A stretch of 64,000 nucleotides of DNA. Origin: Carposina sasakii (Eukaryota; Arthropoda; Insecta; Lepidoptera; Carposinidae). Numbering within the stretch: position 1 is the first letter of the stretch; every line of letters begins with the position of its first letter. Where the stretch lies: the NCBI GenBank assembly GCA_014607495.2, contig CP053163.1, positions 11,319,341 to 11,383,340 of the forward strand, written 5' to 3'. Under the pieces are notes generated by a model. That model had not been told where the DNA came from. It was given only the letters and a program-made list of their open reading frames with translations, and did not search any database. Shown here piece by piece: positions 55,626-64,000 of this stretch. A program made the position numbers and the translations under genes.

Positions 55626-56087
55626 AAATAAAGCATTATGTGTAATAACGAAAATTAAATTACAAAATGGTCGCGTTTGTACAATAATATTTTCTTAAAT
55701 AAAATAACCTAGATACCTAGAAATTCTATGCTTCTAAAATAAATTGGTTAGTAAATTCAAAAAATTTACAGCTTCTCGTATGGCAACAGCCCCTTTTTAT
55801 GTCTATCATAAAATACATTCAAGGACCAAATACACAGCTACAATAGCTCCGCGTAATTTTATTGCACATTCGCGAAAGGTTTCTCTACACAAGTGTACAC
55901 ACAACAGGCTAATCTCAACCCTATTTCAACTGAGTAAGATTCTTGTACACGCAAGGCCAAAAGTGTTTACTTGCAACAGAATTGCACTGGCTTGGGTCCA
56001 GCATCGTCCGTCATATGCATGAAGAAAGGCCGATGTGGATGTGGTAACAACCTTTTGTTAATCTTACTAGTCCTATCCTCTCTTGGA
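55626..56087. other. Non-coding DNA
   Basis: A 92-codon frame (55744-56022) has no recognisable motif. Confidence 0.4.
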
Positions 56088-56400
56088 TCCTACTAATATT
56101 ATAGACGTACCATCTCTCAGATTTTGATGAAAATTAGCAGTTATGTAGCTTAAAGTTAGATGAGAATAAGACATAGGCTAAAGTACTTGTGGGGATGGTG
56201 GGGAAGTGAAAAGGGAAGCGCTTCCGGCCCCACCGGGCCGCTAGTTGTTGTTCGGCCCATGTATATATTCCAATCATTGTGAGAAACTTCGATATCGCGT
56301 TCTAGGATTTCGCATTCGATTGTGGTTCTCTCCTGCATCCGATAGATGACTCCGCTACATACTTATAAGTTACGTGGACGAAGTCGCAGGCGTCTGCTAG
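56088..56400 (+). mobile_element. Small Helitron-like element, complete ends
   Basis: A|TCCTACTAATATTATAGACG at the 5' end and CGTGGACGAAGTCGCAGGCG...CTGCTAG|T at the 3' end, inserted between A and T. The inside contains a GC-rich segment (GCTTCCGGCCCCACCGGGCC). No helicase or Rep coding, so it depends on another Helitron. Confidence 0.7.
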
Positions 56401-56675
56401 TAGAAAATCTCCATTGTGCGATGGGCGGAATGGGCGCTTATTGGTTAATACACTGCTAAGTACATATCTGCCATTCTCTGTATTAGTTATTTCATCTCCT
56501 CTATGTCCTAGCTTTATGTTCGTCGTAGGACAGTCGACGCCAGAATTGGCAACGAATTTTGTTCTAAAATATGTCGTGACAATGCTCCTTTTGAGTTTAT
56601 TTTAACCGCATTCCTTTTAAAACTATATTTTAAGAGGGATAGTAGTTGGATATTTTATAATCTAGCAATAGTTAA
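56401..56675. other. Non-coding DNA
   Basis: No feature recognised. Confidence 0.4.
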
Positions 56676-56945
56676 GCTAAGCTCGGAGTTTCTCTGCGTG
56701 ATCAAATTAGGGATAGTGAAATTCATAGACTAATGAAGGTCACCAACATGGCCCAGCGGTCCAGCAAGCTTAAATGGCAGTGTACAAATACCGATGGCCA
56801 ATGCGGCCGAAGAGTGTTAGAGTGGAGACCACGTGCCGGCAAACGAAGCCGAAGGACCTATTCAGGGTCAAGGGTATCTGCTAGATACTGTCCGCTTCCA
56901 ACCGGTCGCGGTGATGGTCATTGGGGGAGTGTTTGGTACACTTTC
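56676..56945 (+). pseudogene. RTE-clade LINE C-terminal fragment, decayed
   Basis: Matches the C-terminal region kept at 35452-35848: SLRDQIRDSEIHRLMKVTNM, AQRSSKLKWQ, a gap, then DGQCGRRVLEWRPRAGKRS. Frameshifts and deletions are frequent and the conserved LLGEAYVQQW end is unrecognisable (GTCATTGGGGGAGTG). Confidence 0.75.
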
Positions 56946-57077
56946 TCAAAAACTTGATCAAGCTAGAGACAGCTTTCAACTTTATCTTTAAGATAGGTCA
57001 TCTGACTATTAGAAAACTCGACCTTTAAATAAGTATATACTAAACTAATTTAATTGTTGTTTTAACTGTTATTTTAA

Positions 57078-57354
57078 TCTATACATATAATAAAAACTAG
57101 TGGACGCCCGCGACTCCGTCCGCGTGGACTACAGAAAAATACAAAATGTCGAAATTATCCGTGATAAAAACATTTTCCCGGGTTAGAAAATAGTCTAAAG
57201 TTAAGTGGGACCTGTCACAATATATACCTGAAAACTGCATCGAGATCGGTTTAGTCGTTTCTGAGATTAGCGTGGAAAATGTTTTTATCCCGGATAATTT
57301 AGACATTTTGTTTTTCCTGTAGTCTACGCGGACGGAATCGCGGGCGTCCACTAG
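57078..57354. mobile_element. Helitron-like element with two opposed 3' ends
   Basis: A|TCTATACATATAATAAAA is followed directly by ACTAGTGGACGCCCGCGACT, an inverted copy of the 3' terminus. The proper 3' terminus GCGGGCGTCCACTAG|T is at the right. The two arms (about 83 bases each, CGTCCGCGTGGACTACAG, ACAAAATGTCGAAATTATCC and their complements) pair at roughly 90%. Confidence 0.75.
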
Positions 57355-57802
57355 TCATGGATAGAGAGTATTTATTTGTTAGAGTTCATGATGATTTCTT
57401 TTATTTATTTATACTCAGCTTTATGAAGTCTGTCTTTGACGTCGATTATATAAATATTTTTATCTTACGAAGAGGAATATTTTGTGCCTTTTTGAAACTC
57501 TAGACGGTCACGTAACAAAAGGGACCTATGACGTAGGTCAGTCTGGCCAGCCATATCGATGTTATTAAAACGTCAGGAACGGCATGGTTTCTTATTTATG
57601 GCCAACAAAGGGACGGCCATGATTAATGTTAAATAATAATTTTAGATTTCACGACAAAATTGTGTTTAGACTAGCATTAAAACTCCGCCAACAATGTATT
57701 TTAGTTTACATTTGAAGGGGTCGTTTGTCGAACGCGCATTTGATTGTATACCTACAGTATATTTGATCTAAGGCCGATTATTCCTAACGTCAGATAGCCT
57801 CT
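57355..57802. other. Non-coding DNA
   Basis: No gene recognised. The last ~25 bases (CCGATTATTCCTAACGTCAG) belong to the repeat described with the MITE at 57803. Confidence 0.45.
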
Positions 57803-58081
57803 CTGGGGGGCAATTCTTGAAATTTTTTGAGCCGAAACGCAACCACTAACGAACCCTTAACAAAACGCGATGCGAAGCAATATATGTATACTTACCGCTT
57901 GAGTAATAAGGTATATTTTAGCACGCATCGGTCGTGAGTATGACAAAATAAAAACAAATATCTGTCTCGTGCTGAAATGTGTCTAATTACGTCGCCGTAA
58001 AGTAATTATTGCTTTGTTCTGAGCGTCTACAATGGTTCCGTTTCGGCTTCGTTCCAACTCGAGACGGGAATTGGCCCCCAG
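57803..58081 (-). mobile_element. ~280-bp MITE, copy 2 (inverted relative to 35126)
   Basis: CTGGGGGGCAATTCTTGAAA at the left and CGGGAATTGGCCCCCAG at the right. The body is the reverse complement of the copy at 35126-35405 with modest divergence. It seems to have inserted into a repeat whose uninterrupted form (CAGATAGCCTATATAAAGAA) lies at 58201. Confidence 0.8.
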
Positions 58082-58131
58082 AAGAATAAAGTTAACGCTG
58101 TCTATCTCTTAAATTTGATCATGATATATGA

Positions 58132-58347
58132 TACCATTAATTCGATGTAACAAGGAGACGTCATTACGTTTTATTATCTTAAGAGCAGATTTTCCAAACG
58201 GCAGATAGCCTATATAAAGAAATAAGTTGATGCTGTCTCCATCAACTTAATTTTTTACATAGACTACTCGTATCTGCCGTTTGGAAAAATCTGCTCTTAA
58301 GATAATAAAACGTTACGACGTCTCCTTGTTACATCGAATTAATGGTA
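58132..58347. mobile_element. 216-bp foldback with ~77-bp near-perfect arms
   Basis: TACCATTAATTCGATGTAAC, AAGGAGACGTCATTACG, TTTTATTATCTTAAGAGCAG and CCAAACGGCAGATA on the left are mirrored by TATCTGCCGTTTGG, CTGCTCTTAAGATAATAAAA, ACGACGTCTCCTT and GTTACATCGAATTAATGGTA on the right. The centre is about 60 bases. Confidence 0.85.
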
Positions 58348-59189
58348 CTATTAACACCCATTGTGGTATTGATAATAGCAAGATTACGACATTGGCCCAA
58401 CACAGCCCAATGTACGGAAACGGATTTACCCGAATTTCGGACGTTTACCACTCACTATCTACATACCATGGTAATGCCGTTCTGGATATTGTGTAATTTG
58501 CGTCTATAATACTATCTTGTATCTTGCATTGGGTTAATATCTATTTATGTAGATCGTAAACATTAATGACATCGTAATTATAGCTTGTAGGGGTGATTTT
58601 AGCTGATTCTGAAATTAAGAACTTGAATATTTCAAATTTCATCGTACAAACCCAGCTAATGTATAAAACCCTCTTTGTGGCGTATCCTAGGAGACGCCTA
58701 CGTTCAACAGTGCACTGCAATGGGTTGATGTGTGTATGTGTGTGACATTGCTAATGGTAAAAAATTGTACAGAAGGATGTTTGTTTCGCTTTCACGCAAC
58801 AACCACTTTTGATGAAACTGGCAGCTATATAGCACTTAAAAGCACATCTTATATAAATAAAAATGAATTACCAAAATATATGCATGCCAAACAATAGAAC
58901 TTAGCTTCTATTTCAAGCCATATCGATAAAGTCAAAACGCAATGCGCGAGCGCCATCCGTAGCACATGCTACGAACTTGTTACGTTCTACGAACTTACTA
59001 CGAATAAAACGTACATCGGAAACTTCGGATTGATTGTGTTTGTGTACATATTTAATTTATGATTTAAGATGTTCTTATAATATTTAAATTTATCAAATGA
59101 TTCCGGGCACTCGTGATAATCGGCTAAGGAACTCAGCGGCGTATCTTTTGGTGAAGAGCAAGCAATTTGTTACTGTTTTTTTCATCTCA
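58348..59189 (+). other. Non-coding DNA with a family A end
   Basis: At 58677-58735, GGAGACGCCTACGTTCAACA and GTGCACTGCAATGGGTTGAT are the decayed 3' end of family A. Otherwise nothing recognised. Confidence 0.5.
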
Positions 59190-59276
59190 CCCCACATTGC
59201 TGAACATAGCTTTAGGATCTCCTTTGTAATCCTGCAGTTCCGACTAACCTATTCTGGGAGCACAGCCGTATGTATG
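59190..59276 (+). repeat. Family C retroposon, 3' fragment
   Basis: TTGCTGAACATAGCTTTAGG, GTAATCCTGCAGTTCC, TGGGAGCACAGCCGTATGTA and TGTATT, in family order with the TATG tail. Confidence 0.65.
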
Positions 59277-59854
59277 TATTTATTTATTATTGAAAGTATG
59301 ATGTTGGCAGATTTAATGTGTAAATACTAAAATATTCACATAAGAATCTACTTGCTTGGCACTGACTCCACTGCAGCGGATGTTTTTGCACCACTCCCCG
59401 TCATTCCCAAGTGCGTACTTAAGCATTTTTTAAATAAAAACACAGTCTCGTGATGTAGCTCGTCCATTGCGCTGATTAAAAACCATGTCGTAATAACAGG
59501 AGTTATATATTAGTGCTAAATATCAATTTTTACTGTCACCGCATTGGCATAGTTAATAGTAGGCTAACACAATAATATTTAATAGGCAATTCAATGAATT
59601 TTAATAGAAAATTGAAATAAATGGACTTTCTGAATTATTTTAAGGTAGGTACTTAGAATATATTATAAATGCTAATAAATAAATATTTATAATTTTATAA
59701 TATATAATATCTTGAGTAAGATAAATTTATAAAAACACTTCTCCATTAATATAATCCGTTAGGATATGGTTCATCGTTTCATCTTTAAATATTGTGCTGA
59801 GGGATTCAGCTTTGTTTGCCGAGATTTGGCTAGTGTATAGCTATCGGGATGAAG
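59277..59854. other. AT-rich non-coding DNA
   Basis: No feature recognised. Confidence 0.5.
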
Positions 59855-60024
59855 AATAACGTTGCCAATATGTAATTTAGAAAAGAGATGGTAAAATTCG
59901 TCATCCGAGTAATTGACCCGGTGGCTTAGTGGTTATAGCGGCTGGCACGGTTTGAAGCGGTCGTGGGTTCGATTCCCACTCGGGTGAAGAATTTTTTCAA
60001 TTTTCTTTATTAATAATTTTATAA
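59855..60024 (+). repeat. Family E tRNA-like repeat, copy 2
   Basis: Same leader, A-box TGGCTTAGTGG and B-box GGTTCGATTCC as at 2197, with three differences in about 131 bases and a looser match in the AT-rich 3' part (TTCTTTATTAATAATTTTAT). A family D SINE tail begins immediately after it. Confidence 0.75.
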
Positions 60025-60282
60025 ATAAATAAATATTAACTCACTTCACAACACCAATGTGTTATGTCTAGGTCAATACCTAGCCCCACACTATAATCCC
60101 TAAGGTCTTGTATCGTGGGTACTGAGCAACGGTATATTAATATATAGTTAAGTATTTAAACATCCATGACTCGGAAACAAACATCTATATTCATCACATA
60201 AATGTGTGCACGTACCGGAATTCGAACCCAGGTCCTATGGCGTCGCAGGCAGGGCCACTACCAACTACACTAATCGGCCGTC
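60020..60282 (-). mobile_element. Family D tRNA-derived SINE
   Basis: Minus strand: GACGGCCGATTAGTGTAGTT, CCATAGGACCTGGGTTCGAA-type B-box region (GGTTCGAATTCC), CGAGTCATGGATGT, GTACCCACGATACAAGACC, TTTATTTATTTAT tail. Slightly diverged in both Pol III boxes. Confidence 0.85.
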
Positions 60283-60298
60283 AAATGCTTATACACAT

Positions 60299-60522
60299 CA
60301 ACCTTGTGCAGTCCACTGCTGGATGTAGATCTCCTCCAGGGCACGCCACAAGGCTACGGTACGGGGGCTTTTGCCCATAGTCACCACGCTGGGCAGATAA
60401 GCTGGAGACTGCAGCATGATTATCGAACTATGTTGTCAACACGGAAGACGCTGCTGGAAACCCTTAATCGCCTCTAACGATACCCATGGGTAGATATATA
60501 GGGTGGTACTATTCTACTGAGT
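60299..60522 (-). repeat. Family A retroposon, diverged nearly full copy
   Basis: On +: TGCAGTCCACTGCTGGATGT, CTCCAGGGCACGCCACAAGG, CATAGTCACCACGCTGGGCA, CTATGTTGTCAACACGG, GGAAACCCTTAATCGCCTC, GGGTGGTACTATTCTACTG. The (CAT)n tail is lost. Confidence 0.8.
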
Positions 60523-61282
60523 CATCCAACATCACACAGCACTATGCCTAATAGGTATATCTATATAATTGTATTGTGTATAGGTATTGTTCGGTCCTTC
60601 TTAAGCTGCTTAAGTCTCCGATTAGTAAGATTTTGTAGGACAGTTTCGTAACGGTTATAGATAGAAGATAGGCTTATAGAGATATGTGTATGGAACCATA
60701 GGGGTTTAAGCGATTATGCCGTCTTAGTTTCAACTGTTTAAGGGCTGGAAGCAAGGAGAAGAAATAAAAGAGGAGTAGCGGCTAAGTATATTTTCTTACA
60801 AAAATAGTGTGCCGCGGAGCGGGGATGAAGTATGGGACGAGGGGAGCATTGAACATTGTAGCCCTGCCCATTTACATAGAAACCACCTTGTAGGTGACTA
60901 GTCAAACTACTTGCTCATTATCAATATGGTTCCAGATCACCACATGGCAATATTATACTACGCTTTAGTAAAAAAGTACCCTGATAAAAGCGCTAATGTC
61001 TTTGTAATTTTAATACGGTTACATTTCGGAGCACAAGCGTGTGGTTACAGCTACTGCGTTTTTCTTTATGGCTGGAAGTAATAAGCTTATAGGCGGAATT
61101 CTACGAATATAGTCTTCTCTATACAGAACCTATCCACGTTTGAATCTCGAAAAAACATGTTTATTTCTCCAGATACTCGTAGTATGAAGAATTACTAAAC
61201 TACTCTGGAATGTTCACACCTACATAATACATAACACACACAGCTGGGATCCCGAGATGTGGTAACTGCAGGATCATATAGG
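60523..61282. other. Non-coding DNA with a family C scrap
   Basis: Near 61245, GCTGGGATCCCGAGATGTGG and AACTGCAGGATCATA are a short family C piece placed just before the foldback arm. No gene. Confidence 0.45.
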
Positions 61283-61374
61283 CATAGAGGTATAAGATGT
61301 CAAGAGTGCTAATGTCATACTAACTGTTTCGATGCACCATTAGACTTTTCGGTGCCTCACAATTCCAGTCCTGT
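61283..61374 (+). repeat. Single arm of the 22871 foldback element
   Basis: CATAGAGGTATAAGATGTC, AGAGTGCTAATGTCATACTA, CTGTTTCGATGCACCATTAG and CTTTTCGGTGCCTCACAATT match the left arm at 22871. The second arm is absent. Confidence 0.75.
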
Positions 61375-61513
61375 GATTTCGAGACTGAAATTTTGTGGAT
61401 ATCCTTCTTTTTTTTTACTTTTTTTTTCTTTAATCTGCCATTTTCATAACATTTCGCATTTGTTACACCCTATAAAGCTAATACAACCCTATATAGCCAA
61501 TATAATTAATATG

Positions 61514-61724
61514 GCCGCGTGGTGCCGGCAGAGTAGAATTCGTACCACCCCATGTTTGCCCGTGGGTATCGTACGAGGCGATTAAGGATTAAGGTGGGCT
61601 GCCGTGTTGACAACATAGTCCAACCAACCCGTCTGCTCAACGTGGTGACTATGGGCAAATAACCCCCATGGCAGTCTTTGACGTGCCCTGGGGGAGGCCT
61701 ACGTCCAGTAGTGGACTGCAATAA
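61514..61724 (+). repeat. Family A retroposon
   Basis: CCGCGTGGTGCCGGCAGAGT head, GTGGGTATCGTACGAGGCGA, CGTGTTGACAACATAGTCCA, GTGGTGACTATGGGCAAATA, CTGGGGGAGGCCTACGTCCA, TGGACTGCAATA end. An internal deletion removes part of the CTCCCGG block. Confidence 0.82.
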
Positions 61725-62161
61725 GTGGTTACGGAGTGGCAGCTGTATGCACCTACTTGTATCTACGCATTGCACGTTAGGTTCTCGGATTTGATTTCTC
61801 ATAGCACATTGTCTCACTCATTTTTCCGTCACCACAAATTCAAGTGCAGCATTATGTTTTTTTGTATTTCACAACCTGTGCCTGAAGCTGAAATCAACAA
61901 ACGCTGTCTTGGGCAAAAAGAATCGCTTATCTTACGCGATAACAGCACAATGAAAGGGCTTTGTTATTAAAAAGATGTTAACGTTATCAGTTGAAGTTGA
62001 TTTCCGTCCGCCATTGTAGTCTGTAAGAAGGTTAATTGCTGTTGGAAATGAATTTTGAATTAAATACAAGTAGGGATATAATATTTTCTATGATATTTTT
62101 TTTTTTTTTTTTTGGTATTGCTAAAACATATTTTTTATTCAATTTATGTAACAAGTAATTC
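61725..62161. other. Non-coding DNA with poly-T
   Basis: No feature apart from a T-run near 62098-62114. Confidence 0.4.
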
Positions 62162-63216
62162 GTGTTCAAATTATGTAACAGTGTGGCACAGTCGTTTGGC
62201 CTCCTTGTTAACCCAAAAAAATCTCAGGCCATGATAGTGGGTAGTAGGTATATGCATAACATACTGAACCAATCAGACATACCACAGCTTTTCTATAATG
62301 GGATTGTTATACCTTATACCGAAAAGGCTAAGAATCTTGGGGTTATCTTCGATAATATTTTTTCTTGGTCGCCACAGGTCAATGAGGTGAGCAGAAGGGT
62401 GCATTTATCTTTCCACTCACTTAAGTGCCTTCAGAATTTTCTCCCATACAAAACAAAAGTTACCTTAGCTCAATCTCTTCTTCTCCACTGCTGGACTATG
62501 CTGATGTTTGCTATCTTGATGCCAACGAAGAGCTGCTCAATAAACTCGAACGACTTCAAAACCTGGGTATCCGCTTCATATACGGACTACGCAAATATGA
62601 TCATGTCACTCAATTTCGAAAAGAGCTGAAATGGCTACCTATTAGACTTCGCCGGAATGTACACATATTAACTCTTCTGTTTAAAATTTTATATAACACA
62701 TCCTATATATGCGAGAACGTTTCGACTATCTCTTTCCACGAGACCGCCCCTTGCGCTCATCAACTGCTACTCTACTTAAAACTCCTCAGCATAATTCTAT
62801 CGCTTATAATTACTCATATACCGTGTATGCAGTCAAATTGTGGAACTCTCTGCCTCACACCGTGAGAGATTGCCAAACTGTTGCTGCATTTAAGAAAAGG
62901 TTAAAGAACCACTACCTCTCGCTTCAATAGAAATGAGTCTGTCTATTATATATTTAATTAATATATATTTATGTATGATTATGTAGGTATATTTTATTAA
63001 TTATATTGATTAGATTAGGGTATCTATTTGTTAAATTCAAATTTTGTTATACATATATTCTGTGTACACGCATATCTACCTTTTATATTTATTTATCACT
63101 TTCCCATGTGGTTTGCTGGAAGAAATCTCTTTCAGAGATAAGCACGCCTTTGTACATTTTCTTTCATAATTTCTGTCTGTATGTAATTGTATGTGTACAA
63201 TAAAGAATAAGAATAA
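62162..63216 (+). pseudogene. CR1-like LINE, 5'-truncated reverse transcriptase end and 3' UTR
   Basis: The first frame gives SFGLLVNPKKSQAMIVGSR and KNLGVIFDNIFSWSPQVNEV (post-YADD region). The second frame, from about 62500, gives LLDYADVCYLDANEELLNKL, ERLQNLGIRFIYGLRKYDHV and RRNVHILTLLFKILYNTSYI. The third frame gives YTVYAVKLWNSLPHTVRDCQ and VAAFKKRLKNHYLSLQ-stop at 62930. Two frameshifts are thus present. The 3' UTR ends in AATAAAGAATAAGAATAA. The catalytic YADD lies upstream of the truncation. CR1/Rex-like placement is by resemblance only. Confidence 0.8.
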
Positions 63217-63288
63217 TTTTAGCAATAGGTATGTGTTAAAGAATAGGTTATTTACTATTTTTTTATACTGCTTCCAGGCAATAAGCGA

Positions 63289-63322
63289 CATCTACGCGAG
63301 CAGAGCCGCGGGCAACAGCTAG
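63289..63322 (+). mobile_element. Helitron-like 3' terminus
   Basis: GACATCTACGCGAGCAGAGC, CGCGGGCAACAGCTAG|T is a typical moth Helitron end with a CGCG...CGCGGG palindrome. The matching 5' end was not identified. Confidence 0.5.
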
Positions 63323-63368
63323 TAATTGTATAATAGCTTAATTCCTACTTTTGAACTTTAGTGAGAAA

Positions 63369-63576
63369 CCAGTGAATGTCCGCGACTTCGTCCGCGTGGA
63401 CTGCAGAAAAAACAAAATGTAGAAATGATCCGGGATAAAAAGTAGCCTATATTCAGGGTGTCAGCTAACTTCATACCAAATTTTCATAAAATCGATCCAG
63501 CTGTTTTTACGAGAAAGAGTAACAAACATCTATCCATCCATACTTACAAACTTTTTCGTTTATAATATTAGTAAGA
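63369..63576 (-). mobile_element. Small Helitron-like element, complete ends
   Basis: Minus strand: A|TCTTACTAATATTATAAACG at the 5' end, ATAGGCTACTTTTTATCCCG in the body, and CGCGGACGAAGTCGCGGACA...CACTGG|T at the 3' end. It is 208 bases, non-coding, with a 3' hairpin retained. Confidence 0.7.
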
Positions 63577-63633
63577 TTAAATTGTTATTTAACAGCAAAT
63601 TAAATAAGACTAAAGGCAATAAACCCCCCTCTA

Positions 63634-63700
63634 TCTGTAGCCTTATGACGTGCCCTGGAGCAAGCCTACATCTAGCAGTGGACTGCAACAGGCTGATATA
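63634..63700 (+). repeat. Family A retroposon, 3' end fragment
   Basis: GTAGCCTTATGACGTGCCCT, CTACATCTAGCAGTGGACTG and CAACAGGCTGATATA give the last ~65 bases of the family. Confidence 0.7.
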
Positions 63701-64000
63701 TATGTATAATTAGGTAGGAACATTGGCATAACAAAGCCTACGTAGATGACCAGACACTAGAATAATGTTGAGTGTTTACGTGAAGTGCCCAGCTGTAGCT
63801 ACTTGATTATATTAGTTTATACTTGACGTCGTTGACCACTAGCTACTCGTAATTAATTGAGTTAATTAAAATATACTTAACTAGCAGCATTCCACGGCTT
63901 CGCCCGCGTCAGAGTGCATTGCTCCCGTGCGAAGCCGGGGCATGTCCCTCGTTATACATTATAAACCTTCATCGTGAATCATTCTATCTTTTAAAAAAAA
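63701..64000. other. Non-coding DNA, Helitron-like end
   Basis: At about 63882-63950, AACTAGCAGCATTCCACGGC and TTCGCCCGCGTCAGAG is a reversed Helitron-like 3' terminus; its 5' end may lie beyond the window. Confidence 0.4.

Noticed and set aside
26878..64000. Further nAChR exons
   Set aside because: I looked for the conserved NLKNQ, YGGV and Cys-loop segments and did not find them. Exons 2 and 3 are short, so a profile search is needed before calling them absent.

Overview
This window reads as nuclear DNA of a moth, most likely noctuid-like. The evidence is the mix of repeats: a lepidopteran-type tRNA-derived SINE, short retroposons sharing the 3' end of RTE LINEs, small Helitron-like elements with A|TC...CTAG|T ends, CR1-like and RTE LINE remnants, a Jockey-clade LINE, and many foldback or MITE-like elements in AT-rich, gene-poor DNA. 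Nothing bacterial, organellar or viral was seen. Family assignments come from reading the sequence; no database search was possible.

Host genes: only one host exon is supported with confidence, at 26674-26877 on the + strand. It encodes the signal peptide and first ~43 mature residues of a nicotinic acetylcholine receptor alpha subunit. A splice acceptor lies just upstream, an in-frame stop precedes the ATG, and a GTGAGT donor follows. The gene therefore has at least one upstream 5' UTR exon and continues to the right; exons 2 onward were not found by eye. Most of the window is probably intron of this gene. A motif at 2760/2761 on the same strand (branch-point-like CTAAT, pyrimidine tract, CAG|GTAAGT) has the form of a recursive-splicing ratchet point inside a long 5' intron. 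Three unidentified reading frames (5150-5395 minus, 13948-14281 plus, 21567-22037 minus) are listed with low confidence.

Layout: 0-26 kb holds dispersed short repeats (families A, B, C, D and E below), several MITEs and foldbacks, two small Helitrons, a LINE remnant and a rearranged RTE pseudogene (24.6-25.4 kb). 26.7 kb is the receptor exon. 28-41 kb holds more short repeats, a GC-rich 5'-truncated retro-insertion (31.0-31.8 kb) with a 17-bp target duplication, and a 5'-truncated RTE copy (35.45-35.85 kb) with a 13-bp duplication. 41-44 kb holds a 0.6-kb foldback, a 1.37-kb pogo-like element with transposase remnants, and a LINE C-terminal remnant. 45.3-49.8 kb is a full-coding Jockey-clade LINE on the minus strand with an 88-nt poly(A) tail. 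50-55.4 kb is nearly featureless. 55.4-64 kb is a dense mosaic of Helitrons, MITEs, SINEs, RTE and CR1-like fragments.

Repeat family names used here: A = RTE-tailed short retroposon; B = retroposon ending in (TATG)n after GTGATTATA; C = retroposon ending in CACAGCCG(TATG)n; D = tRNA-derived SINE starting GACGGCCGATTGG; E = two-copy tRNA-like repeat. Target-site duplications visible for A, B, the RTE copy and the GC-rich insert show that LINE-type retrotransposition built much of this window. The Jockey element is the only one here that looks able to encode its own machinery.
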